A stretch of DNA of 62,117 nt from Chondrus crispus (taxonomy: Eukaryota > Rhodophyta > Florideophyceae > Gigartinales > Gigartinaceae): contig NW_005179333.1 of the NCBI RefSeq assembly GCF_000350225.1, positions 1 through 62,117 on the forward strand, given 5' to 3'. Within the stretch, counting starts at the first letter, position 1, and the number at the start of each line of letters is the position of its first letter. Positions 32,881 to 44,766 of this stretch are shown in pieces. The notes beneath the pieces were generated by a model that searched no databases, was not told the DNA's origin, and saw only the letters and a program-made list of their open reading frames with translations. Made by a program: the position numbers and the translations under genes.

Positions 32881-34082
32881 AGAACGTTAGCCGCAGCCGA
32901 GAGAAACTATTCTGTATCAGAAAAGGAATGTCTAGCGGTAATTTGGGCCGTACAGACTTTAAGACCATATCTATATGGCGAGCACTTCAATGTGCATACC
33001 GACCATGCCTCATTGAGGTGGTTGATGAACGTAACCGACCCCAGCAGGAGATTAATCCGATGGAGGCTCCGCCTCTCGGAATTTGATTTCGAAATCAAGT
33101 ACAAGAAGGGCAAGGCGAACAGCCAAGCTGATGCCTTGTCAAGATTACGGACCACAGGAGAAACCGTCGACGAAATCGGCGACGAAATCCCATGCTTCAT
33201 GGCCGAACTGGCGGAGGGAACAGTAGAGGACGAGGACAGTTTGACGCGTTAGACGACATCCTCGCTCTTGAGGGGGGGACCGCCCCTGAGCGCCTCGATC
33301 AATTCCAAGCTGTCACTCCGGAGGAGCTCATTCGCGAGCAAGCCGTCGATCCCTTCTGCAACCGCATCAAGGAAGAAATGGACGCCGGAAAGGTTAGAAC
33401 GTTCAGCATGGCGACCCAGGAACTCGAAGGAACTCTTTGCCGTACCGCGGAGGAGTTTGTACAAGTGGTGATACCACAATCGTTAAGGGACCACGCCCTA
33501 GGGTTAAGCCATCTCGCAAAATTGGCAGGACACCCGGGAGGCAGGAAACTTTACAAGACATCGAGATGATATTTCTATTGGCCTACGATGGCCCTAGACT
33601 GCTATGCAGTCGCGAAGAATTGCGCCGCATGTGCGCGGGGAAGGGTGAAGTTAAGAAGAAACACGAAGGAAATGAAGCTGTTCACGCCCAAAGCTCCGCT
33701 GGAGTTTGTCGCCATCGACATACTCGGCGAGCTAATTACAACTAAACGAGGAAATCGGTATATTCTCGTGATCAGCGATCGATACTCGAAACTGATACGA
33801 ACCGTACCGTTGAAGAAGATATCAGCTGCGCACATCGCACAAGCCTTCTGTCACCATTGGGTATTCGTGTACGGACCGCCGGTCAAGCTGCTGTCCGACA
33901 ATGGAACACAGTTCACGGCCCGGTTCTTTCAGAACGTCTGCCGAATTCTCGGCATACGCAATGTGTTCACGACTACGTACCACCCGCAAGCCAGCGGCCA
34001 AGTTGAGAGGTTTAACCGCACGCTAACGTCCGCGTTGCGAAAATATGTTGGAGAGCATCCCAAGGACTGGGGACCTATTTAG
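32881..34082 (+). pseudogene. pol: RNase H and integrase of element D
   Basis: RNase H: AAAERNYSVSEKECLA, HTDHASLRWLMN, ANSQADALSRL. A one-base deletion near 33240 shifts the frame. The integrase zinc region (GHPGGRKL, NCAACARGR) carries a TGA at about 33567. The catalytic core DILGEL, LLSDNGTQF and GQVERFNRT is complete. A one-base insertion at about 34070 (run of G) shifts to the next frame. Confidence 0.85.
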
Positions 34083-35010
34083 CGACGCCGTGACGTTCGC
34101 ATACAACACGCAAGTTCATCGAACTACGAACATCGCGCCCTTCGAGCTGGTGTTAGCTCGGGCGCCGAGAAGCATTGCGTTACAAGCGCAGCCAACTTTA
34201 GAGAACTTTAGCTCGTCACGAGCATACTACCTGAAATGGCAGTCGTGGTTGGAGAGCCTAATGCGAGGCGCCGATAGGAGTTTGCGGAAAGAACAAGCCC
34301 GGTACAAGCGAAATTTTGACGCACGCCTTCGCAAACCGCAATATGAGATCCCACCAGGGTCCTACGTGTTCCTCCGGAAGGAGCAGGGCACGGCTGGGGA
34401 ACCAAAACACAAGCTGGCACAAGTCGCCACAGGACCTTATCAGGTTAGAAGGTCGGATCAACATACGGTAGTCATTGCCATTGGCGATCAGGAGGAACGC
34501 GTATCGCGAGACAGGGTGGAGTTAGCCCCAAGTCTGATGGACTATGTGCCGATAACTGGCCTACGTCAAGCGCTACAGTTCCTGGGAGAGCCGGAGCTAA
34601 ACGAAGAAGGAGAGGTAATGGAGGAAGAGGAACGTCCTCACATCCGTGCGCCTACGACGGGGGACTAGGATAATTTAGTTGGTCAAACGCCGACAGCGGA
34701 GACACCTCCAGACCCACGCGAGTTCGGAAAGTCCAGAGAAGAGGATGACTTGAAAGATCTTCGGAAGGGGGAAGGACAGTTGGACACGCAGGAAGAAGAA
34801 GCCGAGAGTCAGGAGTATGTGATCGACAAGATCGTGGACCACGGCTACGACGAGGAGAAATTAATTCTCAAAGTGAGGTTGTATGGGTATACCATCGAGG
34901 ATGCGACGTGGGAACCGATTGAGCAGATCCCCCGCACCGCGGTAGTCACCTATTTCCGAAGGAAAAGGCTGCCCTTACCCACGCAAGCGTCGCACGCACA
35001 ACCGGGATAG
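34083..35010 (+). pseudogene. pol: Integrase C-terminal end with chromodomain, element D
   Basis: Continues with DAVTFAYNTQVHRTTNIAPF, a coil-rich region, a GPY/F-like VATGPYQVRRSDQHTV, a TAG at about 34666 where C has CAG, an acidic linker, and a chromodomain (EYVIDKIVDHGYD, then VRLYGYTIEDATWEPIEQI). Ends at the stop at 35008-35010. Confidence 0.85.
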
Positions 35011-38000
35011 CCATCGTGAATAGAATCAGTAGGTTAGAGACAACAGAGAGGTCAGAACTTCGAGGAAGGAACGCATCTACGAGATTCGCAGATAAGGAGT
35101 TTGAAGGAAAGGAGAGCAAGGCAGAGAAGCGAGACTGTATCCTTGGATGAGGCATTGAGCCTCTTGGAAAACACACGCGCCTCAGCACGGTACGCACGAG
35201 AAATGACGTTTCGAACGGACGGACCGCCCGCGTGGGGGATGATGAAATCAAAAAATATATACATATATAAGCGTGTCGACAACAACCCGCTGAACAGGCG
35301 ACACAAATGAGAAGTCGATTCCAGCCATTCTGTGAAATTATAATCAAAAAGCAGGAAAAATTACGGCAGCTGCAGTACGCACGCGAAGTGGTGATCGTTT
35401 ACCACAGTCGGCGACATGACTAATCTAAGTCGCCCCGCAGCTAAGCCCCACCCGAACTCACACGAAGCCGATCGTCACACTCACTGCTAACACACTGCCC
35501 ATGGTCGACGAGCACGAAGACCCGTCCAGAGGGACCACACTCAGAAGAACGCAGCTACGAATTCACCCCGCGGTGACCGACGTCGACGCTCACAGCCGGT
35601 CCTATTTTTCCAGAACGATCTACTTAGCACTTACCCATCATGATTTCTCTTCAACTCTGTCGTTTCTTTCTTTCCTTATTTTCTTTTCTTTTCCTCTTTT
35701 CTGTTTTGTTATTGTTCTGTTTCAGTTACTATTATTTTCTGTGTCGTCAAGGAGACGACCCCGCACTGCGGGGGTTGATCAGAAGAACCTACAAGGACTA
35801 AGGAGGAGGCTATTGCCACGCCAATGAGAAGGGGAACCCTACAGTAACCCAAGATTCGAAACAAGGCGTTCCATTGAGAACGGAGGAGAAGCCCCTTCCC
35901 CCCGTGCAGATGCGCGCAATGAGGCGCGAAGGACGAGCGAGGGTCGTACGAGACCCGATGAGCACCAAGCGAACAGTATGGGCCGTGTCGCGAAAGGATA
36001 CGTCGGGAACCATGAAGAATGCCCTCCCACCTTGTACATGAATTTACTTTCGTGGCGACTCTCTTTATTTTTTTATTTTTTTCCTTTACCGTGCAGAAGG
36101 CACTGACGAGACACGTAATTATAATAGCCCCACGGGGTGAAGCTCCCAACTGATGGAGACATCTCGGGGCAACGTTCACCGTATACGTGAACCGGCTACT
36201 GTGTCTTTGTCGTTTTTTGTTTTGTTTCGAGGTTAATCTACGCGGGACGAATGGTATCGTTAGCTCCTTGGGAGAAGGAGTCAAATCTGAGAAAGGAAGT
36301 TCGAATCCCCGACGAGGGCCTGGTGCAAGTTTCATTGAGACCCTCGATATTGGCTTGAAAAAAAAGCGTACCGACACAACCTTCATTGGGTGTGTACAGT
36401 GAGAGCATCAGCTCAATATTCGTGCTCAGTTGCGCTTAGGACGAGCCCCCGAGCCGGGCGACGCATCAGTCAGTCCGCGACAGGATCATTGATCTCACCC
36501 TACAACAGTTGTATTTTTCTGGACTCCCATTTCTCCTCTGTCATTAGGGATTGAATGTAAGCGCGTCTGCGCGGTGTCCCGTCCCGAAAACTCTGACGTC
36601 CTTGAGTACAGACTCCATGAATAATGGCGACGTACCGTCGGCAACGAGACTTAATCCTGGTACCCCTCATCTGAGGAAAGAACAGAACGATGATGAGATG
36701 GGATTGAGACGCAGATCAGCGCATGGGGCCTTCCTTCATTAATACGATTTCCTACGAGAGGAGACGAAGGTTTACACACCGTAAGAGGAAACGTTTGACA
36801 GATTTTAGTTCAGCACTTGACGAAACCTGGAGTGCTTGGCTTATTGAGGAAATCGGGGAGACCACGGAAAAACGGGGACGTCTCGTATGCATATGACGAC
36901 CTCAGACCTTTGAGATCTGAGAAACCACTTTGACTTGGGAGCATGAGCACACTGCATACCAACACACGAGAACGGAGGTGTCAAGCATCGTTTGAAAATA
37001 TTAACGAAATTAAGGAGAACCCTAGTCACCGCAAGAAATCACGCCGGTTTGTTGGCATGAGCCACAGCCGCCGATCGCACGACATGTCACATTGCGAGAA
37101 GAGGGGAGGATCTGGACTACGACCTCCCTCCCCCTCTCGCCCACAGGGAACCAGACATCACTGTGATCGCTTAATCATGATGATCACGAATGTACTTCGA
37201 GGAGAATGACATTCAAGGAGAAGGGAAAGAACGAAGTCCTAGTCACGCGACTTTCGGGAAGTGCTCCCGAGCGAGCGCGTGCTGTACGCGCATAGCGAAG
37301 AGTTTCGCCCGTCATTTTCGGACCGCCGGTACGCTAAGTGACTTCGCCGATGGCCTCGCACGCGAGTTGTAAACTGGTTTTCACGACCTCCAGGCTACAC
37401 GCGCGCCCCGTGTCCCTGATGACAGAGCGAGGGCAGCTCGCCCGGCAGCAAGGACGAAAACGCCAAGTTAGGCGACCAAGCGGATGACACTATGTGAGAA
37501 AGGGGTCGCCGTGAACCCCGGGATACCATCTAAATGCATGATCCGAGACAGGATCAAGATGGTCGCTCATCGCGATGCCATCAACTGATCGTAATACGTA
37601 TGACCGGGCGAGTACGAGGAATCCTCGTCGCCACCTCAACTAGTTACGAATCGCCGTCAGGACACAGTCCGCTACCTCAGGTAGCAATCTAACAGTAAGA
37701 GGGACGCCCCGAACGAGATCACGGGCAACGAAATTGACGTCTCCACACCTATCGCGATGCGAATCTCAGTCTGCACGTAAGGGATGTTTTCAAAGAGAGA
37801 GAGAGGGTAGAACCTACGTGTGAATGAACCGGGTTCTTGACCCCACCGGAGTCGAGAGAGCAGAGGTTTCCCCGCGGAGCTTCCGTCGTCGGTTCAATAT
37901 TTTTTATGGCATGAAATGTGAACAGGGGAAAGAGCTTCCGATCGAGGAACTAAAAACGGACAGCAATGAAACGGAAGGTCGCGGAAATGGCGAATGCCAC

Positions 38001-38925
38001 TAAAGGCGTACAGGAGAACTGAGTCTAACCGGCAACTACAACAGAGAAAAGTTGTAGGGAGTCGTGGTAGCGATGCTAATTGTCAGAATGACAGTTTTCG
38101 AGGGATTAGGAAACCGAGGGCTGCTCGATGCGCGGAAAAGAGGAGGTAAGCGAGGAATCTGAAGAGGTAAAAAGGGAGAGACAAAAAGAGGAGGTAAACC
38201 ACAAAAGAGGAGGAAAGGGAAGACGCACATCGAGAATGGGAGAAAGATAATGCGCAGGAAATCGGGGGAAATTGAGAAATGAAGAGGAGGAAAGAAAAGC
38301 GGACCACCTCAGAGACTCTAGGGGGACTGTATTTCCTTGAGGAGGAATCTCTAAACGGGCAACGGAGCAACTGAAGTTGCGATCATTGACGACGTCTCGT
38401 GGACGGCTGAACAAAAAGGGGGGGGAGGCGACTAGAAAAATTGTCTCGAACCGCCACGCCCCTGCCGACGGCAAGAAGAGGTCAAAAGAAAGGAGGAAGT
38501 CGGAGATGCTGTAAACACGCACGTTGCTTCCCTCGTTAGGCAGAGTCAGGGCGCATGAAAAGAGGGAGGAAAGTTGCCAAGGATAAAGAGGAGGGATTGA
38601 AGAGAAGGAAACATATTGGAATCAGGAAAGGGAAAATTGAAAATGCAAAAGAGGAGGAAGTTGGTGAAAAGAAGGGTACGACCGCAGGACGGTACGCAGA
38701 GAACAAAAAAAAGAGAAAAAGAGGAGGAAGTAGCGAGGTGAAGAGAAGGAGGAAGGAGGTATAAGGGTGACACCGTGATTATGACAGGGTGGGCATCAAT
38801 GAGAAAAAGAGGAGGAAACGAAGGGACGAAGGAGCACGCAGGAAAATTCAATTTACGGATCAAAGTCGACATGACGAGGTCGCAAATTCAGCGTCACGCA
38901 GGCAGGACAGGGATGCGACAAGCTA
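35011..38925 (+). other. Long 3' non-coding region of element D
   Basis: 3.9 kb between pol and the antisense ORF. The first part resembles the 3' region of C. A pyrimidine-rich run at about 35640-35735 ends in TTCTGTTTCAG, which resembles a splice acceptor on the element strand. A minus-strand ORF of 225 codons (35709-36386) has no recognisable features. From about 38090 to 38830 the plus strand is strongly purine-rich with repeated AAAGAGGAGG. No gene is called here. Confidence 0.5.
38090..38830 (+). repeat. Purine-rich repeat tract with AAAGAGGAGG units
   Basis: About 740 bp in which the plus strand is mostly A and G and the unit AAAGAGGAGG or a close variant recurs at irregular spacing (for example near 38130, 38178, 38205, 38284, 38589, 38650, 38714 and 38804). 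It lies between pol and the antisense ORF of element D. Such tracts can act as extra polypurine primers or form triplex DNA; neither is shown. Confidence 0.7.
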
Positions 38926-40677
38926 TCAAGAGGGAATTGTCGCGCCCGTCAGCTCAGACGGGAGGGTTGCCAAAGGATTTACCCTTTGGAAGTGATGACA
39001 CGAGGCGAGCCAAAACTCGCAGGTCGTCAATCGAGGCTCCTTGCAGAGCCTCTCCCTCATCACCGTGAGCACGGAGCAAGGCACAGTATACGCTCGTGAC
39101 GTCGTGGGTATTTTTGGAAATTGTTGGAGACGGGGGGGGGAAGATATCACTTCCCTTACCGACAATGTTTCGGTGTGGCCTGCCGAGGGAATTTCGACAG
39201 CTGAGAGCGTCTTTGAAGAGAATGGAGAGACTAGGGCTGCGCGCAGGGAAGCAGGGACAGCCGATCGAGGAGGAATTGGAGAGGAAGGACGGGAGCATAC
39301 ATGAAGCTCCCGGGGGTCAGATGTGACAATGGAGGTAACGTCGGGAACCGGTGTTTGGTTTCCGAATCGACGGCTCGTCTGAGCTTCCCACGCTGAGCAG
39401 AGGGTCGATGAACAGGGGTTGAACCACACGAAGTCGCCCGCGGCTGGGTGGTTTCGACCAGGGGAGAAAGAGGGACGTTGGCGATTGAAAGATCGAGAGG
39501 AGTTTTGCGGAGGGACACAGTCCCAATCCACGCCCTCGACCGTGTCAAAGAGGGAGCGTATTTCGCGATTGAAATCAGAGCCACCCAGAGGGACAGAGAA
39601 GTCCAATAGACGCATTTGTGCTATCAGCTTCGCGGGGAGGTGCCACAGGCGCCAGCAATCATAGGTCTCCCACAAGAGGGTCGCAGCTACTTTGATGCAC
39701 CACTCTGTGAGGAAGACCACCCATAACCCGTGTTGCCCGCAGGTAGCTGCCATAGTACGTGAGTATGGGTCCCATTTCAGCCCAAAAGCCTTGACTCACA
39801 TCGTACTGGCTCCACCATGAGGGGATGCGCTGGTAACAACTTGCATAATGCTGACGGGAAATCTCGCGCGCCTCTACCATTTGGTAGCCGATGAAGTACC
39901 CCGTATCAGACCGAATACCCCGTTCAAAGCGCACTGTTTTCTGAAAGAAGAAAATACCCCCGCGTTTAAATGACGGAAATTCGAAGGGATAATGGGTTCG
40001 GTCCAGAAGATGGCATCGGATGTGACAGTATGTCGGTTTCGCCACAGGCGATCCGCCTCGGCGGCAGGGTCACCAAAGGTGATATCAATGAGATTGTCCA
40101 AGTAGAGGCGTTCGCCCTCTGTACGACAACGCCAAGTGTCGCAACCGTATGACGAGGGTATGAGGGTGTCGGAAATGGGGATGGCAAGCCGAGCGAATAC
40201 GGCCTCCATAAATCGCAGAGAGAGAGTGGGGCGGCCCCGTGGGGGAGGATGACGTAGGATGGAAGTCGGAACTGCTATACGGGTTCGCCAGTCAAAGGAG
40301 CGGATGGCAAGCACGGGGAGATTACCGGGAAGCATGCCCGCGTCGTCGGCGAATTGGTGTTCAATTTTGGAAACGTCGCGAATACCCACGGAGGAGAACC
40401 ACTGGGCCGAGGCAAATAAGGAAGGATGTTCGTGCATGATTTTGTCCTGTAGCTCTTCGAGCGAGGGGTAGTGGCGGGCTACCCAAGAGGGATGATAACC
40501 TGGATGAAACGCCGCGTCGGAGACGTCCGAATCAGGGGAACGTCGGGGTATAGGAGGGAGGTTGACGGAAGCGCAAGACTTGTTCGCGAAGCCGACACCG
40601 GTGCGTCGACGAGCAGTATTTTCGCCCGCGAGCTCAGGAGGTGGAGGACACATGGGATTCGTCTTGTCCGTGCTCAT
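38926..40677 (-). pseudogene. Antisense ORF of element D (aORF), frameshifted
   Basis: ATG at 40677-40675, then three overlapping frames (40677-39874, 40045-39659, 39753-38926) that together read like one protein of about 580 residues with two frameshifts. By eye it parallels the other aORFs. HPSLFASAQWFSS aligns with RPDLLRIRTIYEE of G1. SWWSQYDV aligns with PNWSTFEA of A, FLTEWCIK with MLSEWAVL of A, and the run near SLFDTVEGVDW with LLAFTEGMDW of A. No known domain is recognised. It is read against gag-pol and starts 24 bp from the polypurine tract. Confidence 0.65.
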
Positions 40678-40700
40678 GCCGAGACCGTCGGTCAGGAATG

Positions 40701-40713
40701 GAGAAGGAGGGGG
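40701..40713 (+). other. Polypurine tract of element D
   Basis: GAGAAGGAGGGGG directly before TG at 40714. Its place before the remaining LTR end fits the plus-strand primer of element D. Confidence 0.6.
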
Positions 40714-40772
40714 TGTTGTTTTTGCTGGACCATCGGACCGCGGTCTCTGCCTGACAGGCGCATTGCACTACA
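40714..40772 (+). repeat. Truncated 3' LTR of element D (about 59 bp)
   Basis: Only the last 59 bp of a family C/D LTR: GCTGGACCATCGGACC, then CTGACAGGCGCATTGCACTACA up to 40772. It matches the ends of the D 5' LTR and the E LTR. Over 1 kb of LTR, including the usual TGTAGTGCAA start, is missing between the polypurine tract and this piece. Confidence 0.7.
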
Positions 40773-42210
40773 CCGGTTTATGCCCGGTGAGGGCCTCGAC
40801 CACGTAGTTTTTGGGGTCCTCGTCCGTCAGGGGGGGCCGTTTCGTCGCCTCAGAGGGCGTGCTTGGCGCGCGTTGAGGGGAGGCCTCAACCGCGAGTGAC
40901 GGGGGAGGAGGACGTACCGAGGCAATGAGAGGAAGGTAACCGAAGGTACACATAGACGCTAAGTTCGCGATGTGCTCCCCGGTGGTCTCTCTTGTACTCG
41001 GCGGCGTTTCCGTGGGGCCGCGCGTGAGGTCCGTGACCACCGCCGGTGCGGAGGTCTCTGACGGGCGGATTTTCTTTTGATTTTTTCCAGGGTCCCGTCT
41101 CCATGTGTCACGGGACTTTGCGGTGGAGGTACGTGTTTGCTCGCTCGGCGACTTGTCGCCTCCCGAGGCGGGATCCGTTTATCTAGGTCGTGGTGAATTC
41201 GGTCTCGTCTTCCCGGTGCGTTGGTCGCGATGCCGTAGCCTGGGAAGAGGAGGTGTCGTCTGTGTCCCGGTTGGTCCACCCGTAGAGCCAGAACCCGGAG
41301 TCAATTTGGATATGATCCGGGGGTGCGAGTCGCCTCGGAGGGCGTCTATTAATCCCGATGTAGGGGCGCTCCCTGCGTTCCAGGTAACGACTTCTCACCC
41401 CGAAGGTCGGGTTACTGTCGCGTTGCGCGTTGCGTTCTCGATCTCGTTCCCATCGCGAGTAGGGCGATCGTCCGTGTCAGTTGGCGCGGGGGAGTTCACC
41501 GCAGATGGTGTTAGGTCCATGAGCTCGGTCCGGAGGCTAGGGGCTTTCACAATTCGGTCTCTCGAGACTCGGTCTTTCAGGCCTGTAGTCCGGACAATGG
41601 TCACTGTATGCTCGTCTAGGGCCACCACCGGGAATGGCCCTTCCGTCCGAGGGGCTAACTTGTTATTGACCCGGTCCTTATCCGGATTCTCATCCACTCG
41701 CAGGGATGTCTCTCGCTCGATGAGGACTTGATCACCTATTGCGTAGTGCGGTATCGGCGTCCGCAATCTCTTGTCGAAATCGCGTTTATAGCGGTCTTGA
41801 CCGGCCAGCAGCGTGTCGCGGGCTGTTGACATTAGCCCGCGTAACCACGTTAAGAAACGGAGCTTATATTGCGTCGGCGAGACATCCTGTTCCAGTGTAG
41901 GGGTTTGTTGGTTGGAAAGCGGCGACGGTGTCCGGGACAACACAAGATCAAACGGCTTCATACCGATCATGCGATTCACGGTACAATTGTAACTGTAGGT
42001 TAGCGCGTCCGTGAACTGGTCCCAATCGCGTTGGTTGTCGGCTAGGTAGTGCCTTAGGGAGGTCACCAGGGTGCGGTTGAACCTCTCCACTTTTCCATTA
42101 GCTTGTGTGTGATAAGCTGTGATGAACACGCTTTCGACGCGAAGGATTTTGCACACGGCAAGGAAGAACCTTGACGTGAATTGGCTCCCATTGTTGGAGA
42201 GTAGCTTCAC
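40773..42210 (-). pseudogene. pol: Integrase C-terminal half and truncated chromodomain, element B
   Basis: Begins within the catalytic core: LLSNNGSQF stands where C and D have LLSDNGTQF, so the second catalytic Asp is Asn. GKVERFNRTL supplies the Glu. A GPY/F-like segment (APRTEGPFPVVALDEHTV) follows, then a TGA at 41395 in otherwise continuous sequence, a long Pro/Ser/Thr-rich linker and the start of a chromodomain (KNYVVEALTGHKPV), where the element stops at 40773. Confidence 0.8.
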
Positions 42211-42776
42211 TGGGCTCCGTATACGAAGACTCAGTGTGTGACGAACGCCTGAGCAACGGTCTCGGCGGTAATTCTCTTAAGCGGCACCGTTCGGGTCAGC
42301 TTTGAGTAACGATCAGATATTACCAAGAGGTATCGATTGCCTCTTGGTGTTCTGGGGAGTTCGCCTAGGATGTCAATAGCGATAAACTCCAAGGGTCCCA
42401 TCGGAGGGAACGTTTTCAACTTCGCGTTGTGCTTACGCAATTTAATGCGCGCTTTCGCACAGTCGGAGCACCTTCTGACTGTGTCGTATGCGTCGACGGA
42501 CATACTCGGCCAGTAGTACCGTTGTCTTAATGTGTATAACAGACGCCTGCCTCCGGGATGTCCCGAGGCGGCGGGGTAATGCGCCATATACAACAATCGC
42601 TTGCGCAAAGTGGTTTGTACGACGAATTGCTCAAACCGACAAGGTGCGCTTTCCGACACAGTACCCCTTCCTTGTTCATGAAGAACTTGGAAAGGCGAAT
42701 TGGGCCACACCCCGCCCCTTCTTAAGATGGGAAGCGATCTCCTTACAGAACGGGTCGGAATGTTGAGCGAGTACAA
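42211..42776 (-). pseudogene. pol: Integrase N-terminal half, element B
   Basis: Zinc region with SGHPGGRR and CSDCAKAR, then the catalytic core start AIDILGELPRTPRGNRY with the first Asp. Ends in a TGA after AFVTH where related copies have a Trp codon (HHWVFVYG), followed by a one-base deletion that shifts the frame into the next segment. Confidence 0.85.
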
Positions 42777-43170
42777 TCTCGTCGTGTGTAATTGCGGCCT
42801 TGGAAGCCGGGGGAGCGAGGGCGAAGCATCCGTCGTGAATGTCGTCGTCCCACTCCTCGGATTCCACTTCCGGCTTGTCTTCGTGAAACTCCAAAACGGA
42901 GATGCACGGCATTTCTTCGTCGATGGGGACGGTTGTGCCCCCTGTAGACGGTATTCGACTGAGGGCGTCGGCGAGACAATTCTTGATGCCCTTCACGTAC
43001 GTGACGTCGAAGTCAAACTCGGCTAGGCACAAGCGCCACCGTGCTAGACGCCCGCTTGCGTCGGCGAGATTCATTAACCAGCGAAGGGAATGATGGTCGC
43101 TGTTAACCGTGAATCGCTCGCGTTCCAAGTAAGGACGCAGCGTCTGAATGGCCCATACAATGGCCAAAAA
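42676..43170 (-). pseudogene. pol: RNase H of element B
   Basis: After a TAA that replaces a codon of the EKECLA motif, the frame reads FLAIVWAIQTLRPYL, NSDHHSLRWLMNLAD and NCLADALSRI, followed by the acidic linker before the integrase. A frameshift near 42700 joins it to the integrase frame. Confidence 0.85.
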
Positions 43171-44766
43171 TTATTTCTCCGTCGTGGAGTAATTCCTTTC
43201 CGCCGACGAGAGCGTTCGTGACCAGAACCCGACAGGGTATCTGTTACCATCCTCGTGTTGCTGTAATAACGTGCAACCGAGTTGGGCGTCGGATGCATCC
43301 GTGTCGAGGGAATACGGTAGCCCCAGCCGCGGTAGTCGCAAGATCGGCGGGGAAATCAGGCAAGTCTTCAGAGCTTCGAAGGCAGACCTGCGGTCTTCGT
43401 CCAGTTCGGGGAGCCGATCGGGCTCCCCGTTCTTGAGCATGGACGTCAACGGCGCCGCCATCTTCGCGAAGTGGCCGACGAAACGTCGGTACACGTTACA
43501 CATACCCAGAAACGAGCGGAGCTCGGTCTGGGTTCGTGGCGGCTTGGCCTCGGCCAAAGCCGAGACATTTTTCGGGTGGACATGAAGTTCCCCGGGTCGA
43601 ATGATGTGGCCCAGGTACTCCACGGAGTCCTGAAAGAATTTACACTTGTTCACTTTCAGTGATAACCCCTCTTGTTGTAACGCGGAGAGAATAACCTTGA
43701 CATCCTTGAGATAAGTTTCATAATCCTTCGAGAATATGATAATGTCATCTAGATAGATGAGGCAGCTCTTCCATCGGTATCCGGAGTGGATAATGTCCAA
43801 CATCCGATGGAATGTGGCGGGCGCGCTCATTAGCCCGAACGGCATTCGGTTTAATTGATAAGTACCGGCATGACACGTGAACGTGGTTTTCGGACGGTCT
43901 TCTTCCGCAATAGGGATTTGCCAATAACCCGAGTTACAATCTAGAGTTGTGAACATGTTCGTTTTGCTGAGCGAGTCCAGACACTAGTCCATGCGAGGAA
44001 TCGGGTAAGTGTCCCGTACTGTCAACGCGTTCAAACGTCTGTAATCGACGCAGAAACAGAGGGATCCATCCGGTTTGGGGATGAGAACCACCGGGGATTT
44101 CCACTCTGGTTGTGATCGGGAGATGACCCCGCTTGGGATCATCGCATCCGCGGCGTCTTGTTCGGCTTGTCGAGACCGTGGTCCATCCCGATATGGCTGA
44201 CATCGAAACGGCTTCGAGCCGGGGTTGAGTTCGATCCGGTGCTGCGTAGCCTGGACTTCCCCGTGATCGCCACTCCACATACGGGAGTACGGCGTAAGCA
44301 TGTCACGTACTTGCGTGCGGACATGCGACGGCAGATGTTGGAGGGAGACAGCGTCAATCTCTTCGGGTTCTTCCTTCGACGAAGCCGGGGGGAGCTTCTC
44401 CCCCTTCTCAGATTGGGGCTTGTCCCCTTCTGTAAATTCCGCTGCTAGGAGGGCGTCGAGAGGCATCGCGGTTCGTATCACGGCACGCGGATGAGGGGTA
44501 ACGTACCCCAGCCCCTGGTTCTTCGAGAGGCGCTTGGGGGCTGAGGCGAAGTTGGCTACCAAGACCTTGAAATCTCGAAGTGCGGTGATGTGCGCGACCC
44601 CATTCGACAGGGAGACGCTTTGTTTCGCATATAGCTGCGGGTTGGTTCCAATACGGAAAGACCCGTACGACCGTTGGTCACATGCACCCAGGCTTGCGTC
44701 CCGGGTTGTATGATAACCGGACGAGAAACCTTGAGTTTGGGGGAACTCGACCCCGGTCGTTTTCAA
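43171..44766 (-). pseudogene. pol: Reverse transcriptase of element B
   Basis: Two open pieces separated by a TAG at about 43984 that replaces Glu in MDECLDSL. Motifs: SPVVLIPKPDGSLCFCVDY, DCNSGYWQIPIAEEDR, PFGLMSAPATF, the catalytic CLIYLDDIIIF, EYLGHIIRPGEL, RSFLGMCNVYRRFV, and the link GFWSRTLSSAERNYS. GFWS shows that a Ser codon stands where C and D carry their shared TGA. Confidence 0.9.

Larger units (their letters stand above)
27015..40772 (+). mobile_element. Element D: 13.8-kb Ty3/Gypsy chromodomain retrotransposon with antisense ORF
   Basis: Plus-strand element: 5' LTR, primer site, gag, pol with chromodomain, a 5.7-kb 3' region whose last part carries an antisense ORF, a polypurine tract and about 59 bp of a 3' LTR. 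It is the same family as C. The flanks TTTTC (left) and CCGGT (right) do not match, so at least one end was rearranged or deleted after insertion. All main ORFs are broken by point changes and small indels. Confidence 0.75.

Noticed and set aside
35709..36386. 225-codon minus-strand ORF in the 3' region of D
   Set aside because: No domain, no counterpart found in element C, and part of it lies opposite the pyrimidine run. Kept only as a remark.
27015..40772. D as an intact insertion with target duplication
   Set aside because: The flanks TTTTC and CCGGT differ and the 3' LTR is almost gone.
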